The notes beneath the pieces were generated by a model, which was given only the letters and a program-made list of their open reading frames with translations, had not been told where the DNA came from and made no database searches. Shown one piece after another: positions 45,624 to 53,563 of a DNA stretch of 64,000 nt (position 1 is its first letter; every line of letters starts with the position of its first letter). The stretch is from Cytobacillus firmus (lineage in GTDB: Bacteria > Bacillota > Bacilli > Bacillales > Cytobacillaceae), in assembly GCF_023715565.1 (NCBI RefSeq), contig NZ_JAMBOJ010000017.1, forward strand, positions 1-64,000, given 5' to 3'. The translations under genes were made by a program, and so were the position numbers.

Positions 45624-46403
45624 CTATTTAATGGCTTTTTCCTGCGCTAAATTAGGCTTTTTCGCTCTTTTTCTATGATTTTTTACTTCGCAAGCAGACT
45701 CTTTACTCCCCGGATATCTCTGCATGTCGCAGATATGCCGACGCCTGTCATGAGCGTAAAATGCCCCGCCACATTCTTTACATTCGCGCACTCTATTTAT
45801 CTCAATTTCTCGTATGGCCTTACGGACTTCCTTAATTGTGCGCTTCTTATCCGGCAGCTCAGCGTTCCAAGGCGATTCATCGGCATATTTATTGACGTAA
45901 TAATCCTCGTTGACTTTGACCTCCTGCAACAAGGCGGTAAGTTCCTCGAGCGATTCTGCCGTACATTCTGCGAAAAATATATCCGCAATAGGATCACGGC
46001 CATTCAGCGCCCTTTCCTCGATAGAATACGGAGGCGTCCGGTAAGAATCATCATCCTGCCTTCCGCTGTCCATCACGAGCGACAATTCGCTGCTCCTTTG
46101 CGCATTCTCTCGGCGCGCTTGCCTGTCCGGGTTCTCAATCGGATATTCCTCCGAGCGTTCAGCGACCTGGTCAACATCCAGCAGGTAATCGGTTATAATA
46201 TCGCTAATGCAGACAAACCTTGCGCTTTTCTTCCGCGTGACAGGGTGGCGCATGATCGGACGGAAAATATCGACCTTCTCCTTCCACTCTTCGAGAAAGT
46301 AAACGGCCAATAACTTGCGGACTGAGAACGGCGCTTCTTTATTCGATTTTAAAAACTGATGCGTCCAGTATATGCTTTCTTGTTCTTCCTTCGTCAGATA
46401 CAT
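45624..46403 (-). CDS. IME protein with C-terminal zinc finger, 259 aa
   Basis: ATG 46403 after aatggaggtaatgaa gives 259 residues; a longer frame begins with TTG and has no site. It begins YLTKEEQESIYWTHQFLKSN, has an acidic, low-complexity middle, and a C-terminal finger CKECGGAFYAHDRRRHICD (C-x2-C-x11-H-x-C pattern). The HxxxC end may bind DNA or RNA. No known family was identified. It is the longest unknown of the IME. Confidence 0.55.
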   Translation of the reverse strand: MYLTKEEQESIYWTHQFLKSNKEAPFSVRKLLAVYFLEEWKEKVDIFRPIMRHPVTRKKSARFVCISDIITDYLLDVDQVAERSEEYPIENPDRQARRENAQRSSELSLVMDSGRQDDDSYRTPPYSIEERALNGRDPIADIFFAECTAESLEELTALLQEVKVNEDYYVNKYADESPWNAELPDKKRTIKEVRKAIREIEINRVRECKECGGAFYAHDRRRHICDMQRYPGSKESACEVKNHRKRAKKPNLAQEKAIK

Positions 46404-46608
46404 TTCATTACCTCCATTTATTCGACTGTCCAAAAGGAACAGTCGGCTTGTCTTTTTTACTCTTCTTTAGAAGAAATACATGCGAAAAATATATATACAC
46501 GTAATTAATCGCAGTGACTAAACACGCTTTTGTTTAGGCACAATGTTTTAATTGCTTACATAAGAAGTTGCTTACTTATCTTAGTTGCTTACTCTACGTT
46601 CCTTTTGG

Positions 46609-47157
46609 TCACATAGGAATGTCCGTTTTGTCCACACTATGGTTAGTACCGTTTTGGACACTCCGCCTTAAATGGCTGAGCTGTATCTCTTCTGCTAATT
46701 TTTCGCGTGCTATCTGTTGCCTTTTTTCTCTGTCAGCAGCAATTTTCGCCTCAATCGCTTCTGCTTTCTCAAAAAACTTTTCAACTTCGTCAGGGTATTT
46801 CGCAATAAACTCGTCGCGGCTGAGTGGGTCATGAATAACAAAGTAATCCTTATTCGGCACCATTGGCGACTTGACCACGTCAACCAGGCCGTATTTCTTT
46901 AGAACTTCGATTCTTGCATTAAAGGATTTCCGACCGAGTCCGGACTGTGCATACAAATATTCACGCGAATGCCAAACGATGCCCTTCATTTGCTCGTCAG
47001 AAGTATTACGCCATGAACGCTAATAAGCGTATAGGCCGACCGTGGTTGCATCAAAGCCATCTAGCTGGGTATAGAGCCGGGTTAGTGTGTTAGAGATACG
47101 CGAAAAGCCTCTTTCATCGCCAAAATGTTTCGTCAATTGATCCTGCGTGTACTTCAT
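46609..47157 (-). pseudogene. replication-type initiator gene with in-frame amber codon
   Basis: A single frame runs from an ATG at 47157 (ribosome site acggaggggattattt) to the stop at 46609, broken only by a TAG at 47022-47020 (codon 46). The first part reads KYTQDQLTKHFGDERGFSRI up to VGLYAY, and after the stop continues RSWRNTSDEQMKGIVW with HSREYLYAQSGLGRKSFNAR (winged helix). Together it resembles a DnaD/RepA-type initiator of Firmicute elements. The second half has an internal Met (codon 57) without a ribosome site. Either inactivated, read through by a suppressor, or a base error. Confidence 0.65.
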
Positions 47158-47531
47158 AAATAATCCCCTCCGTTAATTTTTGTTTTATGTGAACGCGACA
47201 GATTGCCGCGGAAAAATACCCCTTTATTCTTATGACGTTTTAGAAGACAAAGTCGCGCAGAAAAAAAAATACCTTATATATATAAATAGCGGTTAGCAGC
47301 CAAAGTCGCGCACTTATTTCGGAAACCGAAACTACCACACCTCTATAATTGCAGTGTCCCGGTAATAAGAAAAGTCGCGCAGGCTTCTATGAAGTATGCC
47401 GCATGAGTCTTTATTTTCGGACACCCCCATATGAAATATGACGCGCTAACTTCCATTTTCGGACAACAAAAAAAAGACTGCGTTAGCAGCCTTTGTTAGT
47501 CATTCCAAATGCGACAAAAACCCGTTCCAGG
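47158..47531. other. 374-bp iteron-like region upstream of the rep-type gene
   Basis: Three copies of aaagtcgcgca at 47249-47259, 47302-47312 and 47371-47381 (53- and 69-bp spacing) and two ttttcggac units at about 47413 and 47455 occur in this noncoding stretch. ttagcagcc is also repeated (47294 and 47484). Together with the rep-type gene next to it, this is a second candidate origin or operator region of the element. Confidence 0.5.
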
Positions 47532-47888
47532 TCACCGGTCACCGGTCACATTCAATTCCTGACGCAGTTCATACGACCTTCTCACGGCTCGCTGATACTG
47601 CTCGGATGTTTTATCTACCTCATCGCGTAAGAAGTTATGAACTGGAGAAAGACGCGCAAGTTCATCTTTTACAAGACGGCGGTTAGTCAGGATTTCTTTC
47701 AACTTCTGAGCGTAATTATGTCCCTCCGCTACATCGAACTCCCCACTGCGCTCGATATCGTGGTAGCATTGTGCCAACTGCTTATCTAAAAGGCTCTGGA
47801 ACCGATTTAAAGTTTCGTGCGACTCCTTTACATAAGCATGTAATTCTTGCAATCTATAAAAACATTCTTCCGCAATATTAGTAATCAT
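47532..47888 (-). CDS. IME helical protein, 118 aa
   Basis: ATG 47888 follows aaaaggggagaacggaa. It is a predicted coiled-coil protein (ECFYRLQELHAYVKESHETL; QYQRAVRRSYELRQEL). No known family recognised. Position just upstream of the iteron region suggests a role in replication or its control, by context only. Confidence 0.5.
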   Translation of the reverse strand: MITNIAEECFYRLQELHAYVKESHETLNRFQSLLDKQLAQCYHDIERSGEFDVAEGHNYAQKLKEILTNRRLVKDELARLSPVHNFLRDEVDKTSEQYQRAVRRSYELRQELNVTGDR

Positions 47889-48048
47889 TTCCGTTCTCCC
47901 CTTTTCCGAATATTAACTCGGCATGCCTACCCGTTGCCGCGGTACCGAGGAGTGAGTATCTTGCCTATTGCCGTAGACCGTTATATAAGGCGTTGCCGCG
48001 CCTGAATTATTTAAACTTTAAAGAATCCGCCATTGCCAGGGTCTTTTC

Positions 48049-48297
48049 TCATTTCGTAGCACCTCCGGACATTACAAGCTCGATAAACAGGTCCGGATTA
48101 TCGCTCAGCAAGTCGTCAGCACCTTCCGAAACGACTACAATGTCAGCGCCCTCGGCAGGTTTAGCGCGATAGATAGCAACCTCACCGTATGGATCGCATC
48201 GTAATACCAGGCCGCGATCAGCGTAGAATACTCCTCTATCCGAATAATCGCCGCCAACTTCGCCTTGGAATTCATAATTTACAGTTACTTGTCTCAT
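48049..48297 (-). CDS. IME small protein, 82 aa (divergent from XRE gene)
   Basis: The start is ATG 48297 after aaggagagtgtatcac; a GTG at 48306 sits on the ribosome site. It is acidic and beta-rich (TVNYEFQGEVGGDYSDRGVF ... DIVVVSEGADDLLSD). It is the first leftward gene after the divergent operator region. No family recognised. It could be an excisionase-like or anti-repressor type gene by position only. Confidence 0.55.
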   Translation of the reverse strand: MRQVTVNYEFQGEVGGDYSDRGVFYADRGLVLRCDPYGEVAIYRAKPAEGADIVVVSEGADDLLSDNPDLFIELVMSGGATK

Positions 48298-48311
48298 GTG
48301 ATACACTCTCC

Positions 48312-48407
48312 TTATTTCGTAATTTATAACCTTAGTATAATTCCGTTATTTCGTAATATCAACCATAAAATTCCGTAATTGCGAAATTTTACCGTATGAT
48401 TTATAAT
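48312..48407. promoter_or_regulatory. divergent promoters with repeated attt/ccgtaat operators
   Basis: The element atttcgtaat occurs at 48314-48323 and 48348-48357, and attccgtaattgcgaaat (48370-48387) is an inverted pair of it. They overlap ttgcga (48379-48384) / tataat (48402-48407), 17-bp spacing, for the XRE gene, and on the minus strand ttgata / tatact (17-bp spacing) for the gene ending at 48049. This is the layout of a phage-like switch, probably bound by the XRE protein. Confidence 0.65.
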
Positions 48408-48436
48408 AAAGACATCTAATATGGAGCGTGATGTAA

Positions 48437-48655
48437 ATGAAGAAGATAAGAGTTAAACTTGACGAGGTTTTAAAGAATAAAGATCTTACACAGAAACAGC
48501 TTGCGGAAATGACAGGTTTAAGGGCTGCATCTATTAGCGAATTATATAACAACCAGCGAACATCCATTAATAAGGAGCATTTGCAGAAGATAGCCGAAGC
48601 GCTAAATATTAACGACATATCCGAATTATTAGAACTAACAGACGCCCAGCAATAA
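48437..48655 (+). CDS. XRE-family repressor (IME switch)
   Basis: A 72-residue Cro/CI-like protein after atggagcgtgatgtaa. The helix-turn-helix spans LTQKQLAEMTGLRAASISEL (about 18-37). It is transcribed toward the opposite direction from its neighbours, and its promoter carries repeats that suit autoregulation. Likely the immunity repressor of the element. It ends at a terminator. Confidence 0.85.
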   Translation: MKKIRVKLDEVLKNKDLTQKQLAEMTGLRAASISELYNNQRTSINKEHLQKIAEALNINDISELLELTDAQQ

Positions 48656-48671
48656 GCTAGGCGCCTTTTTT
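48642..48671 (+). terminator. terminator of the XRE repressor gene
   Basis: Imperfect stem gcccagc/gctaggc with five-base loop and eight T; overlaps the stop codon. Confidence 0.65.
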
Positions 48672-49312
48672 TATTGCACACGTATTTTAATACCACTTTC
48701 CGGAGGTTTAACCGGCTGCGGCGCTTGCTTAGGCTTCAGCGACTCCATAAACTGCGAAAATGTCTGCGCCTGGAACACTTTAAACGGATAATAGCCGTCT
48801 ATTGCATAACGCTGCTCACTTACGATTAATACATGCGGAAATGGCTTCGGAATGACACCGGACCGGCAAAGGTCTACATAGCGATTCATTTTATCCGCCA
48901 TTTGCTTTTCGGAGTAGAGCGTCTTTTGCACCTCGATAAAGAAAGGCGTTTTGCGGAATACGGCGTATATGTCCGGCTCAGCTACGCCCTTGCTTCCGTA
49001 CTTTGGCTCGACCTGGAACGTTTCGACCGGTCCCTGCTTCCGCATCTCCTTATATACGTCAAGAATCGCAAGCCAGTGGCCTATCTTAGCGCTGTTCTTT
49101 TTGATTGTAAGCTCCGGACCGTAATAGCAATACGGAATAGTTGCGGTAGTTCGCTGGATATGACCTTCACGCAATAACCGGAGGAGCACCGTGTTTGCGG
49201 CCGTAATGGGATTCTTTAAGTTTGCGAAATGGAGCTCCGCCACGCTATTCCGGTCCATAACGCGGAATCTATTAAGATCGCTTATTATCGCCTTGTCTCG
49301 CTTAGTGAGCAT
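48671..49312 (-). CDS. Replic_Relax-family mobilization/replication protein
   Basis: A 213-residue protein; ATG 49312 overlaps the end of the FtsK gene (12 nt after aggagg). N-terminal winged helix (LTKRDKAIISDLNRFRVMDR ... RLLREGHIQR) precedes a core with EPDIYAVF ... FFIEVQKT, a PD-(D/E)xK-like arrangement typical of the Replic_Relax (PF13814) group. In other Firmicute elements members of this family act in plasmid replication or as noncanonical relaxases; here it may nick oriT. Together with the neighbouring FtsK-type ATPase it forms the mobilization pair. Confidence 0.65.
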   Translation of the reverse strand: MLTKRDKAIISDLNRFRVMDRNSVAELHFANLKNPITAANTVLLRLLREGHIQRTTATIPYCYYGPELTIKKNSAKIGHWLAILDVYKEMRKQGPVETFQVEPKYGSKGVAEPDIYAVFRKTPFFIEVQKTLYSEKQMADKMNRYVDLCRSGVIPKPFPHVLIVSEQRYAIDGYYPFKVFQAQTFSQFMESLKPKQAPQPVKPPESGIKIRVQ

Positions 49313-50435
49313 CGTTAAACACATCCTCCTCTGTTATCGTCTCCGGCTCGACCTTCTTTGCTTCCTTAGCGACATAGAACGGATCGAGCAGCCGCTTCGC
49401 CTCATTAATCTTTAAAAAAGGCGCTTGGAAATCGTAAAGCCTGTCGCTGTTCATCTTGAAACGACCGCTCTCCTCTATCTCATCAGCACCGGGCGTATTG
49501 ACGATACGTGCCTCCATTTTATCCCGTAATTTAAAGCCCATGCTAACGGTCAAATTTGCGCGAATAGTCGTATCGAGTACCTTGGCGTTCGGACGCTGCA
49601 TGGAAAGAATCGCAAAGACTCCAAGCGTCCGGCCTATCGCAAAAATTTCCGTTAACATGTCCATGATAAATAAATCTTTTCTTAGCATCACGAATTCGTC
49701 CACGCAAACAATGATATACGGCCGCCTATGCTCAGCCGGCAATTCATCGACATGGCTTACCTCGAATATTTCCGTTAAGTCGCTCCGCTCGTCTAATTCC
49801 TTCTTTATATGCCGCAACATATCTCCGATGTCCCTGGCGCTACTTAAAACGCATTGCACATGCTCGACTTTGCGGAAAATATGAAACTCCGATTTTTTAC
49901 AGTCGTCAAGATACAACTGCAACTCGCTCGGCTTTTTCGACTTTATTAGCGTAGTAAGGATGGAACGTAATTGCGTAGACTTGCCGCTCCCCGTTTCGCC
50001 TGCAATAAGAATATGCGGCTGCTTCAGTATGTCAAACGCATGATATTGGCCGTTCCGGTCCTTGCCGCAAATAATGCCGAGCTGATAAGGCGCAATGGCT
50101 GGCGCTATTTCTGCAAAATTATACGGGAGCTCTTTCTGCATGGTTGCGTTAAATATCTTTAGCGTAAAGCGTTTATAATCGCCGTCTAATTCAATCGTGC
50201 GGCCAAAGTACTGCTGGAATACATAGAAATTTTTCGTTAGGAGCTTCGGATCAAGTCCGTTAGGGAGAGTAAAAGTAATTGCGGTAGATTCTGCGGAAAT
50301 AATAGTGGAATGTATTTTAGGATAGATAGGGCGTTCTATTTCGCCTAGATAAAGGCCACCGGACTTAAATGCGTTAATTAGTTGCTTACGGGCTTTTAGC
50401 TTCGCCCAGGACTCGCGCCAACTCATCGGAGCCAC
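49302..50435 (-). CDS. FtsK/SpoIIIE-type DNA-translocating ATPase (coupling protein)
   Basis: A 377-residue motor with Walker A GETGSGKST (146-154) and Walker B IIVCVDEF (Asp246, Glu247), then the SMQRPNAKVLDTTIRAN block. It matches the TcpA/ConQ-like FtsK branch. N-terminal about 110 residues are a small domain without membrane segments; a two-helix membrane protein just upstream could anchor it. It would pump the nicked element DNA to a helper channel. GTG 50435 or ATG 50426 may start; the upstream stop overlaps. Confidence 0.85.
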   Translation of the reverse strand: MAPMSWRESWAKLKARKQLINAFKSGGLYLGEIERPIYPKIHSTIISAESTAITFTLPNGLDPKLLTKNFYVFQQYFGRTIELDGDYKRFTLKIFNATMQKELPYNFAEIAPAIAPYQLGIICGKDRNGQYHAFDILKQPHILIAGETGSGKSTQLRSILTTLIKSKKPSELQLYLDDCKKSEFHIFRKVEHVQCVLSSARDIGDMLRHIKKELDERSDLTEIFEVSHVDELPAEHRRPYIIVCVDEFVMLRKDLFIMDMLTEIFAIGRTLGVFAILSMQRPNAKVLDTTIRANLTVSMGFKLRDKMEARIVNTPGADEIEESGRFKMNSDRLYDFQAPFLKINEAKRLLDPFYVAKEAKKVEPETITEEDVFNDAH

Positions 50436-50611
50436 CCGATAATTGCGTTAGTTTCAATGAAGTAAATTCCGACAGCAAAGGCGGCTATCGGCAGGGCTAT
50501 CCGCAATATTGTGCCAAGCGCCCCGAATCCGTAGCCTTCCAGCGTCTTGTCTAATGCGGCCAAGACTATCGTAGCTCCTCCGGCCAGTAATAACGTAGGT
50601 GTAAATAACAT
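50423..50611 (-). CDS. two-helix small membrane protein (IME)
   Basis: A 62-residue protein after taaaaggaggattttaaa. It holds two transmembrane helices (TLLLAGGATIVLAAL; ILRIALPIAAFAVGIYFIE). It is coupled to the FtsK-type gene by overlap, hence probably its membrane anchor or docking partner. Confidence 0.6.
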   Translation of the reverse strand: MLFTPTLLLAGGATIVLAALDKTLEGYGFGALGTILRIALPIAAFAVGIYFIETNAIIGWLR

Positions 50612-50769
50612 TTTAAAATCCTCCTTTTAAGTCAGTCGCTCCGCTTACGCTTCGCTCCTTCCTTAACAGATTTTTATTTTCGCATTACATCGGCGTTTTT
50701 GGCGCCTAAACTGCTGTAATGCAACTTACGCTATAACCTATGTCATTACTGCGGTAAAGTTGCCTGTAC

Positions 50770-51000
50770 CTACATATTTTCTGCCGGAGTAGCACACAGC
50801 TTGTCCTCTACGTAAAATATATCGTTAACTGGACGGCCCAGCTTGTCGCTTATCTTTAGCGCAATCTCAAGCGTTGGCTGCCGTTTGTTGCGCTCATAGC
50901 GATTATATTGATCGTGGCTTATGCCGAGAAAGGCGGCAAACTCCGTCTGGTTCATGCGGTTGTCGTGGCGGTATTCCTTTAGCCTATTGCGTACAGTCAT
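50770..51000 (-). CDS. XRE-family regulator (IME, second)
   Basis: A 76-residue Cro/CI-type protein after gcgaggtgaatcgaa. Helix-turn-helix at MNQTEFAAFLGISHDQYNRY (residues about 17-36), and the typical tail LEIALKISDKLGRPVNDIF. It lies upstream of the mobilization genes and may control them. Confidence 0.8.
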   Translation of the reverse strand: MTVRNRLKEYRHDNRMNQTEFAAFLGISHDQYNRYERNKRQPTLEIALKISDKLGRPVNDIFYVEDKLCATPAENM

Positions 51001-51050
51001 TTCGATTCACCTCGCCTATTTATTCGGCAAACAGGCGGGAAACCCTTTAA

Positions 51051-51076
51051 AAAAAAGCCCCGGCGTTAACCGAGAC
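51051..51076 (-). terminator. terminator of the IME lipoprotein gene
   Basis: Stem ctcgg/ccggg with T8 on the minus strand, after the lipoprotein stop. Confidence 0.6.
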
Positions 51077-51088
51077 TCTACTTTGATT

Positions 51089-51688
51089 CTATTCTAATTT
51101 CAACTCAATTTCATACTCTTTTAACTCAGACTCAAAATCATCTTCCGGACCTTGATGCCCGCTAAACTCTAACTTAATCCATTCGATTTGTTCCGCATGA
51201 CCGCGTTCCAGGTACCAAATTATATTACCTTCTTTAATCACACCCTTATCAATTTCTCCGCCGATGCTGTCTGAAACCCACATGTCAGGCATATCAATCT
51301 GTTCCCCGGTGCTAGTCACAAGTTTTGCTTGATCGGGATAAAATGTAAACTTTCCATCCGTTGTATTTTCCATTTTAAATTTAACGCCAACTGCTGAGGC
51401 TTTTGCATTCTCGTCTTCAGGTGTTGGAGCTTTATCGGTTACGACAGCCTTTTGAATTTCCATTTTCAAGCCGTTGTAATCATCGGACCAGGTTGCGTTA
51501 TCATAATACGTCCAAATCTCTTCCGATTTCTCTTCGTCTTTACTGCCCTCCGACTTTTTATCGTCGCTGACTTTCGCTTCCGCCTTGTTATCGTCATTCT
51601 TCTCAAGCTCCTGTTTCGCAACGTCTTCAGAGCATGCCGATAATACTAACGCAGATAAAACCGCAATTAATACTAATAACTTTTTCAT
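51089..51688 (-). CDS. lipoprotein with DUF4352-like domain (IME cargo)
   Basis: A 199-residue lipoprotein after tagggggagatacat. Lipobox LVLSAC (residues 15-20) and a Lys/Glu/Asp linker (about 21-60) precede an Ig-like domain (YNGLKMEIQKAVVTDKAPTP ... VGVKFKMENTTDGKFTFYPD) of the type seen in DUF4352 lipoproteins on Firmicute mobile elements. Surface role such as entry exclusion is possible but inferred. Confidence 0.7.
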   Translation of the reverse strand: MKKLLVLIAVLSALVLSACSEDVAKQELEKNDDNKAEAKVSDDKKSEGSKDEEKSEEIWTYYDNATWSDDYNGLKMEIQKAVVTDKAPTPEDENAKASAVGVKFKMENTTDGKFTFYPDQAKLVTSTGEQIDMPDMWVSDSIGGEIDKGVIKEGNIIWYLERGHAEQIEWIKLEFSGHQGPEDDFESELKEYEIELKLE

Positions 51689-52448
51689 ATGTATCTCCCC
51701 CTAAATAAGATTATATCCCTCTACGTCAATAGTAACACAAAAGTTTCAAATTATGGATAAATATTTTCCAGCGTTTGCCATTTCGTTAGGTTGCGTCAGG
51801 GCAGCGTCAAAGTGATTTTTTGATATCCGGACTTTAAATGCGCCTGGGCGAACATCTCCGATTTGACCTACGCCCCCCTATTGCGGGAACCACCCGAGTT
51901 TGAAAATTTCGTAAGAAAATTTCGGATGCCAGGCGAGGGATTCTCGCTCGGAGGTGCCCCCCGGCCTAAATATCGGTCTTATTTCCGGCTGCATAACGAT
52001 GTATAGCGTATTCTACTTCGACAAAATACGACTACTTGTAATCCACGTTATGTAACCTGTAAACTAGGTCGAAAGCGTGCCGTTATGCGATTCATACTAC
52101 TTCCGGCAGCTTATCGTACATACAAATCGTATGCACAACGCCTAAACGTTGATCTAGCGCGATTGTGTTCGCTGGACTGAACGGTTAATCCTGCATAAAA
52201 TACCGCCTATATTTCCGTATCGAACCCCCTGAGGTTGGCAAGGGTCGCACGTACGGCACGCGTTTGTTGATAGATTTCCGGTACATTACGCAATCTAACG
52301 CTGCAATCTATCGTAATTAACCGGTAAACCACCGTTCTCAAAGCGTTCGGAAGGCCACGCGCTACCCCTGCGAGGCTGGTAATATCGGAAATATTCGGAA
52401 GCTATTTTACGCCATAATTATCCGAAAATGTAAGCTATTGTAACCGCT

Positions 52449-52464
52449 TGACAATCCGCTGACT
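52449..52464. promoter_or_regulatory. arm-type integrase binding site, right 1
   Basis: tgacaatccgctgact; 13/16 match to the left sites, 126 bp before attR. Confidence 0.5.
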
Positions 52465-52554
52465 TTTCGGCAATATAGCGTATGTAGGTACAGTAAATCG
52501 ACACCGTAGGACAGACGTTGACACTGTCGGTCATATATACGATCAATAACCGCA

Positions 52555-52570
52555 TGACAATGCGATGACA
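52555..52570. promoter_or_regulatory. arm-type integrase binding site, right 2
   Basis: tgacaatgcgatgaca; 14/16 match to the first left site, 20 bp before attR. Confidence 0.55.
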
Positions 52571-52589
52571 TTAACGTTAAGGCAAATCG

Positions 52590-52637
52590 GACAGCCTCCT
52601 AAGCTGTAGGTCGTGAGTTCGAATCTCGCCTGGGACG
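52590..52637 (+). repeat. attR: 48-bp direct repeat of the tRNA-Arg 3' half
   Basis: Identical to 39380-39427. The tRNA part left here is only the anticodon arm through acceptor, so this is an att remnant, not a gene. Confidence 0.95.
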
Positions 52638-52645
52638 CTACAAAA

Positions 52646-52690
52646 GAAAAGCGCGAAACCCATTAATATCACAGGTTTCGCGCTTTTTAT
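52646..52690 (+). terminator. terminator, originally of tRNA-Arg
   Basis: Stem aaagcgcgaaacc/ggtttcgcgcttt with tttat tail, just after attR. Before integration it ended the tRNA-Arg transcript. Confidence 0.8.
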
Positions 52691-52778
52691 TTATGTTTCT
52701 TCTGAAAAAACCAACTCTAGTTTTCAGCTTATCGATCGTTATCTTCCTTATTCATTACACATAAGTAATACTATCCAA

Positions 52779-53555
52779 CTATCTCACTGCTTTCCAAATC
52801 GTCCATCTATCTTTTTCCACTATGTTATAATCAATTGAAATTGATTCATCTATAAATTTTATCAATAATGTTAATTCTTTATCGTCTAAATCATGTAAAA
52901 TACTCCTGCCTGTTCTGCTGTTTAAGTCATTAAGCAATTGATCTTTGCAATCATATACTTTTCTGGTTTCCCACAATTTAACTTCTTCAATTTTCCTGAA
53001 CCCTGCTTGTTTAAGAGTATCCATAACTATTTGGCTTCCGTATCTGCGGTTAATTTCTTTTGTTATTAACTTTGGAAACAGCTCAAATATATACCCTCTA
53101 ATATGACTTTCATTTCCTTTTAATAAACAATCTTCAGGTGTACGGTCCTGTACAATATAGTATCCATCATCCTTTAATAATCTAAATGCCTCGTTAAAGC
53201 ATTGCTGTAAATCATCTATATGATGAATCAGTGCTCTTTCAAGAAGAAAATCATATTTGTTACTTTCTAAGCCCGTCTGCAAAGCGTTCCCTTTTTTAAA
53301 GGATATGTTTTTATACTCTGTACAGTTTTCTCTAGCACCTTCAAGTATTGTTTCGGAAAAATCGATGCCAGTAACAGATTGCACCCCCATATCGGATAGA
53401 GCCTTGGAATAAATACCTCCGCCACAGCCTATATCCAATGCCATTGAAATATTGCTGATTGGCACAAGCTCCTTTATAGCTCTAATCCATGAATGATCTG
53501 CGCTCCTGGTTGTATAAGTTCTGCTATTTTTTTCATTATGAAAATCAATTCCCAC
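52779..53555 (-). CDS. SAM-dependent methyltransferase
   Basis: A 258-residue class I methyltransferase. Motif I is ALDIGCGGGIYSKAL (residues 39-53), an acidic post I position in TGIDFSE, and motif IV LLERALIHHIDD. It resembles the small-molecule/arsenite or ubiquinone-type group but the substrate is unknown. It lies between attR and a tRNA-like relic at 54.3 kb, so it may be cargo of an earlier integration rather than chromosomal backbone. Confidence 0.8.
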   Translation of the reverse strand: MGIDFHNEKNSRTYTTRSADHSWIRAIKELVPISNISMALDIGCGGGIYSKALSDMGVQSVTGIDFSETILEGARENCTEYKNISFKKGNALQTGLESNKYDFLLERALIHHIDDLQQCFNEAFRLLKDDGYYIVQDRTPEDCLLKGNESHIRGYIFELFPKLITKEINRRYGSQIVMDTLKQAGFRKIEEVKLWETRKVYDCKDQLLNDLNSRTGRSILHDLDDKELTLLIKFIDESISIDYNIVEKDRWTIWKAVR

Positions 53556-53563
53556 CGGTCATC

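Larger units (their letters stand above)
51689..52589. other. 900-bp noncoding right end of the IME, oriT candidate
   Basis: No supported gene. The region shows a cgcccccctattgcgggaac motif (51871-51890), two copies of gaaaatttcg (51902-51911 and 51915-51924), and an inverted repeat gcgag/ctcgc (51933-51947). The C-run followed by a G-run recalls nic-type oriT regions of Firmicute elements. Two arm sites lie at the far end. Its function is inferred. Confidence 0.4.
39428..52637. mobile_element. 13.2-kb integrative mobilizable element (IME) at tRNA-Arg(CCT)
   Basis: Bounded by the 48-bp att repeat and carrying integrase, replication- and mobilization-type genes, regulators and cargo. Nothing resembling a mating channel (VirB4, VirB6, lytic transglycosylase) is present, so transfer would need a helper. 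Genes run mainly leftward from about 51.7 to 42.0 kb, with integrase, cargo and one XRE gene on the other strand. Codon use is richer in G/C-ending codons than the flanking chromosome by eye. Confidence 0.9.

Noticed and set aside
48346-48696. 116-codon minus-strand frame
   Set aside because: It is the shadow of the XRE gene and its operator region; cysteine-rich nonsense composition.
39428-52637. CRISPR array or restriction/defence system in the IME
   Set aside because: No regular short repeats with spacers and no recognisable nuclease/methylase or toxin domains were found.
52779-53555. Antibiotic-resistance rRNA methyltransferase
   Set aside because: Motifs are those of generic class I small-molecule methyltransferases; nothing points to rRNA.
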